Assembly (NCBI GenBank): GCA_937888895.1
Contig: CALASV010000199.1
Coordinates: forward strand, 1 to 13,650
Length of the DNA: 13,650 bases
Source: an uncultured Clostridia bacterium
GTDB taxonomy: Bacteria; Bacillota; Clostridia; Lachnospirales; Lachnospiraceae
Reading direction: 5' to 3'
Position 1 is the first letter of the stretch; the number at the start of each line of letters is the position of its first letter. Made by a program: the position numbers and the translations under genes. This document shows positions 5,915 through 12,510 of this stretch, one piece after another. The notes under the pieces are model-generated. The model did not search any database. It saw only the letters and a program-made list of their open reading frames with translations, and had not been told where the DNA came from.

Positions 5915-7604
5915 ACATCAACTTAAATTGTGCTACTTGTTCATTCAACATATTTGCTTGTGCTGATAATTCTTCACTTACTGCAGAAGATTCTTCTGCT
6001 GCTGCTGAATTTCCTTGTACTACTAAAGAAATTTGTTGAATACCACTTTCAATTTCATTCATTGCAAGAAGCTGTGCAGATGCAGAATCACTATTTTCTT
6101 TCGATACTTGTGCTAATTTTTGTATACCTTCAATTACATCAGCAAGTACTTCTTTTGTTCTAGCAGTAGTTTCATTTCCTTCTTTGACAGCTTCTAAACT
6201 TTCTAAAATCAACTGTCTTGTATTAACTGCAGAATTTGCACTATCCGTTGCTAACTTACCAATTTGGTCTGCTACAACAGCAAAACCACGTCCTGCTTCT
6301 CCTGCTCTTGCTGCTTCAATCGATGCATTTAAAGATAATAAATTGGTCTGAGATGCAATATCTTCAATTTCTTGAATAATCTGTTCAATCTTTCTGGAAG
6401 TATCGTCAATTTTTTCCATTGCTAAAATCAATTCTTCCATTTCTTTATTACTCTTTTCTGCTTGTTCAATATAACGACCTGCTTCTTGATATGCTCTCTT
6501 TGCAGCCTCTGCTGTCATTTCTACATTCGATGCCATTGTATCAATCGTTGCTGTTAATTCTTCAATTGCTCCTGCTTGTTCTGTAGCACCTTCTGCTAAT
6601 GTTTGAGAACTATCTGCCATTTGAGAAGCACCTGTCATTACCTGCTCCGAAGCATCATTGATATTTCGGAGTACATCTCTCTGATTCTGTACCATATCTC
6701 TTAAATTATCTAAAATAGTTTTATAATCTCCAATATAGTCATTGATACATTGTGATTTTACTTGGAAATTGCCTACTTTCAATTCTTCCATAATATATTT
6801 TAAATCATCAATAATCAATTTCAATGTACGACAAGTTTTACGGAATGCCTCTGCTAATTCACCAAATTCATCTTCGCCTTGGTAATTCACTATAATATCC
6901 AAATCACCTTTTGCAATTTTATTGGCAGCAGTCTTTAATTCCTCGGCTGGTTCTACAATTGTTTTAGAAACAATTTTTGTTGTTATTAAACCAACAATGA
7001 CACTAGATATCGCAAATGCTACGATAAGAGCAAAACTAAAACTTCCTATTGTCATCGAATTTTGATAAGCATTTGTTGCATTATCTTGAGCTTTATCTGA
7101 AATATCTAATAACACTTCTTCCATTTCTTCTACTGCTTTAACATACTTATTATCATAAATTTCTAATGCTTCCTCATTTCGATTTGAAGATACTAAATCT
7201 GTCAAACTAGTTCTAAGAGTTTTTACAACAGATAATGTTTTTTCTAATCTTTGTAATAAATCTTTATCTTCAAATGTTTCTTTTAAACTTTCTACACCAC
7301 TTCCCACCTTTTCTGCATACTCAATAGCTTGTTGTACACGTTCTTTTGTTTCTGTTTCATCCTCTGTAACAATTGCCCATAACATATACTTAGAAGATGC
7401 TTGTAAATCTTTTCTAATTTCTAACTGTGCTGTGGAATTTACAAAAGGAGTTTCATAAAAATATCTCATTTTTAAATTCATCGTTACCATTCCCACAATT
7501 CCCACAACAACAGATACTAAAAATACAATCGTCACTAAAGAAATCGCAACTGATATTTTTTTATCTGTTTTTACTCTACGCAAATATGCTACAAATTTTT
7601 TCAT
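5913..7604 (-). CDS. Methyl-accepting chemotaxis protein (transmembrane chemoreceptor)
   Basis: This 563-residue receptor should sense an extracellular signal and control the CheA kinase through the cytoplasmic tip. It has a first membrane helix at about 17-40 and an extracellular helical domain at about 41-186 of four-helix-bundle type. The second membrane helix is at about 187-209, a HAMP domain at about 210-262 (containing VEPAEELKTAANKIAKGDLD), and a long coiled-coil signalling domain at about 320-560. The invariant hairpin tip is IASQTNLLSLNASIEAARAG (417-436) followed by EAGRGFAVVADQIGKLA. There is no C-terminal CheR-tethering pentapeptide; the protein ends EQVAQFKLM. The start at 7604 has AAAGGAG seven bases upstream. 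It is a single-gene unit with its own promoter and terminator, and no che or flagellar genes are near. The ligand cannot be predicted from the variable sensor domain. Confidence 0.96.
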   Translation of the reverse strand: MKKFVAYLRRVKTDKKISVAISLVTIVFLVSVVVGIVGMVTMNLKMRYFYETPFVNSTAQLEIRKDLQASSKYMLWAIVTEDETETKERVQQAIEYAEKVGSGVESLKETFEDKDLLQRLEKTLSVVKTLRTSLTDLVSSNRNEEALEIYDNKYVKAVEEMEEVLLDISDKAQDNATNAYQNSMTIGSFSFALIVAFAISSVIVGLITTKIVSKTIVEPAEELKTAANKIAKGDLDIIVNYQGEDEFGELAEAFRKTCRTLKLIIDDLKYIMEELKVGNFQVKSQCINDYIGDYKTILDNLRDMVQNQRDVLRNINDASEQVMTGASQMADSSQTLAEGATEQAGAIEELTATIDTMASNVEMTAEAAKRAYQEAGRYIEQAEKSNKEMEELILAMEKIDDTSRKIEQIIQEIEDIASQTNLLSLNASIEAARAGEAGRGFAVVADQIGKLATDSANSAVNTRQLILESLEAVKEGNETTARTKEVLADVIEGIQKLAQVSKENSDSASAQLLAMNEIESGIQQISLVVQGNSAAAEESSAVSEELSAQANMLNEQVAQFKLM

Positions 7605-7634
7605 TGCTTTTCTCCTTTACTCTTTTTTCTATCT

Positions 7635-7663
7635 ATTATAGTCTTTTTTTTATGAAATTTCAA
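7635..7663 (-). promoter_or_regulatory. Sigma-A type promoter of the chemoreceptor gene
   Basis: The minus strand carries -35 TTGAAA (7658-7663) and a perfect -10 TATAAT (7635-7640) with exactly 17 bases between. This is a housekeeping promoter; I see no flagellar sigma-D style GCCGATAA box. The leader to the ATG is about 25 nt and contains the ribosome binding site. Confidence 0.75.
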
Positions 7664-7851
7664 TTCATACTTTCTTTTTTCTAATAATAATTATTTTTTT
7701 CTAAAAATAATCTTCTTATTTTCTATTTTATTTCTACATTTATATACAATTATTTTTGACGAGATTTATCTACATAACTACAATATTATGACAATCTTAA
7801 AAAATTATTTTATGAACACAAAAAATTTGTGGAAACTTCTTTTATTCAGTC
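7664..7851. other. AT-rich intergenic stretch upstream of the chemoreceptor promoter
   Basis: With the promoter and terminator on either side, this forms the 303-base gap between the chemoreceptor and antiporter genes. The 188 bases here are very AT-rich, with many T runs in plus-strand orientation. I see no reading frame with a ribosome binding site, no RNA gene and no convincing operator. Confidence 0.5.
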
Positions 7852-7896
7852 AAAAAAATTGCTACTCTTTTTTATACAAAAGAATAGCAATTTTTT
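7852..7896 (-). terminator. Intrinsic terminator of the antiporter gene
   Basis: Arms at about 7853-7871 and 7878-7896 (containing ATTGCTA and TAGCAAT) form a stem of about 19 pairs with a six-base loop. The single imperfect position is a G-U pair in minus-strand RNA but a C-A mismatch in plus-strand RNA. The minus strand ends in seven Ts (7852-7858). Both features assign it to the leftward antiporter gene, 12 bases after its stop. Confidence 0.88.
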
Positions 7897-7907
7897 ATAA
7901 TTATCAT

Positions 7908-9215
7908 TTATTTTGCTTTCTGTGCATTTCTTTTGGAAGCTTCTAATAACTTTCTCTGACGACGGTTCTTTACTTCTTCAGACATTGGCTTAATATCTCC
8001 TGCTGCCAATAATGCTTGTCTTGTCATCAATGGACCAAACATTTCATAAATCAATACAGCAAATAATGTAATATTTCTAATTAAAGCACCTTGTTCTCCA
8101 AGTTGCATCGCAGTTGCACACATACCAAGAGCTACACCAGCTTGTGGGAATAAAGTAACACCTAAATACTTACAAATCGAAGGCTCACAATTTGTTGCCT
8201 TTGCACTAATAAACGAACCAAAATATTTACCAAGACAACGGAAAATAATATAAACTACACCAATTCCTACAATTGCAACATCTGTAAATACGGAAAGTTC
8301 TAATTCTGCACCACTAATTACAAAGAATAATGCAAACAATGGAGAAGTCCATTTATCCGATGCTACCATTAAATCATGCGATAATGGACAAAGGTTACAA
8401 AATACGGTACCTAACATCATACATACTAATAAAGAAGAAAAACCAATATGTATTGAACCAATATGGAACTCTAACATAGATAACGAAGTTGTTAAAAATA
8501 CAAATGCAATTGTTAAATTCAAACGGTTTGTATTCGAGTTAAATAATTTTTCTAACTGAGTAAGTACCCAACCCATAATTGCACCCAGTAATAAAGAACA
8601 AACAATTTCTACTAATGGATTAACTAAAATAGATACAAAATCTACAGTTCCACTCACAAGTGTTTTTGCAATACCAAAACAAACAGCAAATACAATTAAA
8701 CCTACAGCATCATCTAATGCTACAATTGGTAATAACAAACTTGTTAAAGGACCTTTTGCCTTATACTGACGTACTACCATTAATGTAGCTGCTGGAGCTG
8801 TTGCTGTTGCAATTGCACCAAGAGTTAACAACTGTGGTACAGTTAATTTATCTGGCATTATAAGATGTACTACCAACAATGCAATATCTACAAATAATGT
8901 AGCAACTAACGCTTGAACAATACCAATCACAAATGCCTGTTTTCCAGTTTGTTTTAATTCCTCCAAACGAAACTCATTACCAATAGAAAAGGCAATAAAA
9001 CCAAGTGCTACTTCTGCAATCAAAGATAGACTCGCAACACCTTCCATCGTAGTAAAACCAAGACCCTCAACTCCTAATGCACCTAAACAATAAGGTCCAA
9101 TTAACACACCCGCTATCAAATATGCCGTAACCGATGGCAACTTTAGAGGCTTGAACAAACGTGTCATTAAAAGACCAGCAAGTAACGCAATAGATACAGG
9201 TAATAATACATTCAT
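7908..9215 (-). CDS. CPA2-family cation/proton antiporter (Kef/NapA-type membrane domain)
   Basis: This 435-residue membrane protein should exchange Na+ or K+ for protons across the cytoplasmic membrane. It has about 12 hydrophobic segments and the opening LKLPSVTAYLIAGVLIGPY (25-43), typical of the Na+/H+ exchanger superfamily. The unwound-helix motif is TATAPAAT (137-144). A paired aspartate motif ALDDAVGLI (166-174, D168-D169) matches the DD motif of electrogenic antiporters such as NapA, rather than the single Asp of Kef-type channels. A basic hydrophilic tail follows about residue 405, but there is no RCK/TrkA-N nucleotide-binding domain as found in KefB/KefC. The start at 9215 has AAAAGGAG seven bases upstream. 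The gene is transcribed alone, with its own promoter, an unusual leader and a terminator. The family is clear; ion selectivity is inferred only. Confidence 0.9.
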   Translation of the reverse strand: MNVLLPVSIALLAGLLMTRLFKPLKLPSVTAYLIAGVLIGPYCLGALGVEGLGFTTMEGVASLSLIAEVALGFIAFSIGNEFRLEELKQTGKQAFVIGIVQALVATLFVDIALLVVHLIMPDKLTVPQLLTLGAIATATAPAATLMVVRQYKAKGPLTSLLLPIVALDDAVGLIVFAVCFGIAKTLVSGTVDFVSILVNPLVEIVCSLLLGAIMGWVLTQLEKLFNSNTNRLNLTIAFVFLTTSLSMLEFHIGSIHIGFSSLLVCMMLGTVFCNLCPLSHDLMVASDKWTSPLFALFFVISGAELELSVFTDVAIVGIGVVYIIFRCLGKYFGSFISAKATNCEPSICKYLGVTLFPQAGVALGMCATAMQLGEQGALIRNITLFAVLIYEMFGPLMTRQALLAAGDIKPMSEEVKNRRQRKLLEASKRNAQKAK

Positions 9216-9250
9216 AACGCTTCTCCTTTTTTCTTCTAGTTTGTAATTTC

Positions 9251-9316
9251 TTTGTAAAACGGATATTCGGAATTCGCTTCGCTACTTCCTCATGAACTCT
9301 GCGTTCATTTTACAAA
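9251..9316 (-). repeat. Palindromic GC-richer element in the antiporter leader (dispersed repeat or structured RNA)
   Basis: Terminal arms TTTGTAAAA (9251-9259) and TTTTACAAA (9308-9316) are perfect inverted repeats. In minus-strand RNA they extend inward by a U-G and a G-C pair. The core of about 48 bases is about 48% G+C, roughly twice its surroundings. It contains one hairpin with arms ATGAAC/GTTCAT and a five-base loop (9292-9308), which shares three bases with the outer stem. A second hairpin has GGAA/TTCC arms and an inner GC-GAA-GC stem-loop (9269-9289). In RNA the internal loop of the second hairpin has AGUA opposite GAA, as in loop E-like motifs. The element overlaps the probable transcription start and ends 35 bases before the start codon. 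The structure is visible; its nature is inferred. Confidence 0.55.
9282..9308 (-). CDS. Possible 8-codon leader peptide before the antiporter
   Basis: The minus strand reads M-N-A-E-F-M-R-K then TAG (9282-9284). The ATG lies only three to four bases past the predicted transcription start, so it would be leaderless or nearly so, without a ribosome binding site. The frame is the same as the antiporter's and stays open from the amber codon to its ATG at 9215. This may be chance or part of the palindromic element. Confidence 0.15.
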   Translation of the reverse strand: MNAEFMRK

Positions 9317-9317
9317 A

Positions 9318-9346
9318 AGTATACTCCTATTACAACAGAAATACAA
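9318..9346 (-). promoter_or_regulatory. Promoter of the antiporter gene
   Basis: The minus strand has -35 TTGTAT (9341-9346) and -10 TATACT (9318-9323) with exactly 17 bases between. Transcription should start near 9311, at the edge of the palindromic element, giving a leader of about 95 nt. Confidence 0.65.
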
Positions 9347-9404
9347 GCGTCGTTTCTAACAATATTTTATACATTTTTTATAATTTTTTTGTAGAACTTT
9401 AAGC

Positions 9405-9447
9405 AAAAAAACAGATGCTATCATAAAACCATAGCATCTGTTTTTTT
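9405..9447 (-). terminator. Intrinsic terminator of the alpha-glucoside operon
   Basis: Perfect 17-bp arms (9405-9421 and 9431-9447, core ACAGATGCTA / TAGCATCTGT) flank a nine-base loop, with a run of seven Ts at the minus-strand 3' end. It starts 22 bases after the stop of the MalG-type permease gene and closes the leftward sugar operon. Confidence 0.92.
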
Positions 9448-9469
9448 ATTATTTTTTATTTGGGAGACA

Positions 9470-10312
9470 TCAACCTTTTACTGCACCTGCTACTACACCT
9501 TCAATAATGTATTTCTGACAACTTAAATAAAATACAATAATTGGAATAATAGAAAGTACTAACAACGCCATCAATGAACCGTAATCCTTTGCACCATAAG
9601 AACCCATCAAATACTGTACAGCTACAGAAATTGTCTTATAGCGTGTAGAAACACCAATGACTAAGTATGGAAGTAAGTAGTCATTCCAAATCCACATGGC
9701 ATTTAAAATTGCTACTGTAATTACCGTTGGTTTTAAAATTGGAAGTACTACTTGGAAAAATGTAACAATTGGATTACATCCATCAATCATAGCAGCTTCT
9801 TCAATTTCCAAAGGAATACCTTTTACAAAACCACAGAACATAAATACAGATAAACCTGCACCAAATCCTAAATATAATACAATCATACCTAATGGATTAT
9901 TTAAATGTAACATATCTGCTAATTTAGACATCGTAAACATAATCATTTGGAATGGAACTACCATAGAGAATACAAATGCATAATATAAAAATTCTGATGT
10001 TTTTGTTTTCACACGAGTAATATACCATGCTGTCATAGAAGTTAATAATACAATAGCTCCTACAGAAAATACGGTAATAAATGCTGTCCAACCAAATGCT
10101 TCAAAAAAGTTTGTTTTACTAATACCAGAAATATAATTTTCTAAACCTACAAATAAATCACCCATTGGTATCGAAAAAGGGTCATCACTAATATACAATT
10201 TCCCTTTAAACGAATTCATTACTACAAAGAAGATTGGAACTAAAAAGATAACTACTAAACAGCAAAGAATCGCTAATATTATAAATTTCTGTACTTTTTT
10301 TGTTTTTTCCAT
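9470..10312 (-). CDS. MalG-type permease of a CUT1 sugar ABC importer
   Basis: This 280-residue inner-membrane protein is one half of the heterodimeric sugar channel. It has about six membrane helices, a first one at about 10-32, a GLENY stretch (56-60) typical of MalG/MsmG proteins, and the ATPase-contacting EAA loop EAAMIDGCNPIVTFFQVVLP (172-191). It ends VAGAVKG, the usual MalG-type C-terminus. The ATG at 10312 overlaps the MalF-type gene's stop by one base (TAATG). A near-perfect AAGGAGGT precedes it inside that gene, so the two subunits should be made in equal amounts. It is last in the operon and is followed by a strong terminator. The family is certain; the substrate is inferred from the GH13 gene. 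Confidence 0.95.
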   Translation of the reverse strand: MEKTKKVQKFIILAILCCLVVIFLVPIFFVVMNSFKGKLYISDDPFSIPMGDLFVGLENYISGISKTNFFEAFGWTAFITVFSVGAIVLLTSMTAWYITRVKTKTSEFLYYAFVFSMVVPFQMIMFTMSKLADMLHLNNPLGMIVLYLGFGAGLSVFMFCGFVKGIPLEIEEAAMIDGCNPIVTFFQVVLPILKPTVITVAILNAMWIWNDYLLPYLVIGVSTRYKTISVAVQYLMGSYGAKDYGSLMALLVLSIIPIIVFYLSCQKYIIEGVVAGAVKG

Positions 10313-11154
10313 TAGCTCTCGACCTCCTTACGTCTTGTTAATACTAACTGTAACATAGCAATACCTGTTACAATAATAAAGAATACAACGGCTTTTGCCT
10401 GACCAACACCTTCAAATCCAACTTTATCATAGAACGATTTATAAATATCTAATGCTAACATTGTTGTCTTATTCGATGGACCACCACCTGTTAATGCTAA
10501 GTTTTGGTCAAACATCTTAAAGGAATTGGAAATTGTTAAGAATAAGCAAATCGTAATGGATGGCATAATCATTGGAATCATAATTTTAAATAATGTCTGA
10601 ATTTTATTTGCACCATCAATCTTTGCTGCTTCTAATACATCAGGAGATACATTTTGTAATCCTGCAATATAAATAATCATAATGTAACCTATCATTTGCC
10701 AGTTCATCAAGATAACTAAGCCCCAAAAACCATATTTTGCATCAAATAACATAGTTACACCAAATTTAGATAATACACCATTTATCATCGACTGCCAAAT
10801 ATAACCAAGGACAATACCACCGATTAAGTTTGGCATAAAAAATACAGTACGGAATAAATTTGTTCCCGGAAGCTTCTGTGTCAACATCAATGCAAGTAAA
10901 AATGCAAATACATTGATAGTTACAATAGAAACCGATGCAAACATTACTGTAAACAGTAACGCACTCCAAAATTCTTTGCTTGTAAATGCTTTTACATAAT
11001 TAGAAAATCCTACAAAAGTAGCATTTGTTACGGTTGTAAAATCACAAAAAGATAAATAAAGACCCATAACAAATGGTACTATAAAAGCGATAAGAAAAGC
11101 AATTAATGTAGGCAATACAAAGACTGGAAAGTATTTTTTCATTGTTTTTTCCAT
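10312..11154 (-). CDS. MalF-type permease of a CUT1 sugar ABC importer
   Basis: This is the partner channel subunit, also 280 residues, with about six membrane helices beginning at about 9-33. Landmarks are GFSNYVKAF (49-57), the FRTVFFMPNLIGGIVLGYIW segment (101-120) and the EAA loop EAAKIDGANKIQTLFKIMIP (175-194). It is of the short MsmF/LacF type, without the large periplasmic loop of E. coli MalF. The start at 11154 has GGAGGAA about five bases upstream. The gene begins 30 bases after the binding-protein stop, with no terminator in between. No ABC ATPase gene follows, so the pair must use an MsmX/MsmK-like ATPase encoded elsewhere. Both permeases begin MEKT, a minor coincidence. Confidence 0.95.
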   Translation of the reverse strand: MEKTMKKYFPVFVLPTLIAFLIAFIVPFVMGLYLSFCDFTTVTNATFVGFSNYVKAFTSKEFWSALLFTVMFASVSIVTINVFAFLLALMLTQKLPGTNLFRTVFFMPNLIGGIVLGYIWQSMINGVLSKFGVTMLFDAKYGFWGLVILMNWQMIGYIMIIYIAGLQNVSPDVLEAAKIDGANKIQTLFKIMIPMIMPSITICLFLTISNSFKMFDQNLALTGGGPSNKTTMLALDIYKSFYDKVGFEGVGQAKAVVFFIIVTGIAMLQLVLTRRKEVES

Positions 11155-11184
11155 AACACTTCCTCCGTTTGTTCATAAAGCTAA

Positions 11185-12510
11185 TTATTTTTTAATCAAT
11201 GCCTTTTCTGTCTTCCACTGTTCTACTACAACACCAGTCACACCATTCCAATCCATTGTGCCTTGTGCATACTCTAATAAAGCACTACCAAAGTTATCCT
11301 TAAATGTCTGGCTAGGGAATGTTGTAAAAATCCAAGGAATTGCTGTCTTTCCACTTTCCATCGATGCTAACATAGATTTTGCAAGTGGGTCAGATGGCTT
11401 TTCTGCATCAGAAAATGTACTAAATGGTGCAATATTACCTAATTCATTTACCATATAATTTTTACCTGTTTCAGAGTTAATTAACCAATAAACGAAATCT
11501 GCTGTTGCTTTCTGGTCCATTTCAGATGCTTCACTATTAATACAGAAATAATTTTCTGTTCCGATACAAAGACCTTGATTTTCTTCTCCATCTAAATCCA
11601 TGTAAATTGGTAAGAAACCAATATTTTCTTCTTTTACCACATTACCAGAAACTTCTGCAATCTGACCCCAAGCCCAGTTACCATTTTGAACCATTGCACA
11701 CTGTCCTAATGCAAATTCTGCCATAGAATCATTTACACCTTTACTACCTAACATTCTTGCATCTGCTGTAGAATTATTTAAATATAAATCAAAAATATTT
11801 TTAAAGTTTTCACCATGAGAAAATGTAATTTCTTCCATATCAGAAACATTATTTGCTACATACTCTGCATTGATAGGTAAATTTGCTAAATGAGTATTCC
11901 ATCTCCATTCTTCGCCTGGAAGCAAGGAAGTAGAAGCAAATACACCTTTAATTCCTAAAGCGTCTTTCTTTGCCTGCATATCTTCTACTACTGCTTTTAA
12001 TGTTTCAAAACTGTTAATTTTATCAATAGAAGTTACAACTGCACCATCCATAGCAAAATACTTATTCATAATTTCTAAGTTATAAATAATACCATATCCT
12101 TCAATGGTATATGGAACACCATACACTCCACCATCTGCACCTTTAATTGCTAATTCTTTATCAGATAATGCATTATAAAACTGTGTTTCACTTAAATCTG
12201 CACAATAATCTTTCCAAGCCTGATAACCAATTGGCCCATTAATCTGGAATAAAGTAGGTGCATCTGATTTTACAATTTCAGATTTTAAAGTAGATTCATA
12301 ATTACCACCGGCTGCTGTTACTACTTTTACTGGAATACCTGTTTCTTCTGTATAAGCTTCAGCAATTTCTTCCCAAACTTCTGTTACTTCTGGTTTAAAG
12401 TTCATATAATATACACTAGGAACATCTTCTTTTCCTTCACTAGAACAGCCTGTAAGCGCTGTTAATGCCATTGTTGCACAAAGTATAGCACTTAATATTT
12501 TCTTTCTCAT
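11185..12510 (-). CDS. Extracellular sugar-binding lipoprotein of the CUT1 importer
   Basis: This 441-residue family 1 solute-binding protein should be lipid-anchored outside the cell and deliver an oligosaccharide to the MalF/MalG-type permeases. The signal peptide MRKKILSAILCATMALTALT leads to a lipobox LTGC with the modified cysteine at C22. The mature part shows the MalE-like start (VYYMNFKPEVTEVWEEIAEA), a PTLFQINGP stretch, GVYGVPYTIEGYGIIYNLEI and the sugar-binding landmark QNGNWAWGQI, with aromatic residues typical of sugar pockets. The ATG at 12510 overlaps the GH13 stop by one base (TAATG). AAGGAGAG in the end of that gene is the ribosome binding site, so enzyme and binding protein are translationally coupled. 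The preferred ligand is probably an alpha-glucoside, inferred from the enzyme. Confidence 0.95.
   Translation of the reverse strand: MRKKILSAILCATMALTALTGCSSEGKEDVPSVYYMNFKPEVTEVWEEIAEAYTEETGIPVKVVTAAGGNYESTLKSEIVKSDAPTLFQINGPIGYQAWKDYCADLSETQFYNALSDKELAIKGADGGVYGVPYTIEGYGIIYNLEIMNKYFAMDGAVVTSIDKINSFETLKAVVEDMQAKKDALGIKGVFASTSLLPGEEWRWNTHLANLPINAEYVANNVSDMEEITFSHGENFKNIFDLYLNNSTADARMLGSKGVNDSMAEFALGQCAMVQNGNWAWGQIAEVSGNVVKEENIGFLPIYMDLDGEENQGLCIGTENYFCINSEASEMDQKATADFVYWLINSETGKNYMVNELGNIAPFSTFSDAEKPSDPLAKSMLASMESGKTAIPWIFTTFPSQTFKDNFGSALLEYAQGTMDWNGVTGVVVEQWKTEKALIKK

Noticed and set aside
7427..7684. 85-residue phenylalanine/leucine-rich rightward reading frame across the chemoreceptor start
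   Set aside because: It is antisense to the chemoreceptor N-terminus and promoter, has no ribosome binding site, and owes its composition to T-rich DNA.
7605..7700. Flagellar sigma-D promoter for the chemoreceptor
   Set aside because: No TAAA plus GCCGATAA-type pair is present; a perfect sigma-A promoter explains the gene.
9696..9983. 95-residue rightward reading frame antisense to the MalG-type permease
   Set aside because: No ribosome binding site and no recognisable features; the opposite strand is a clear permease gene.
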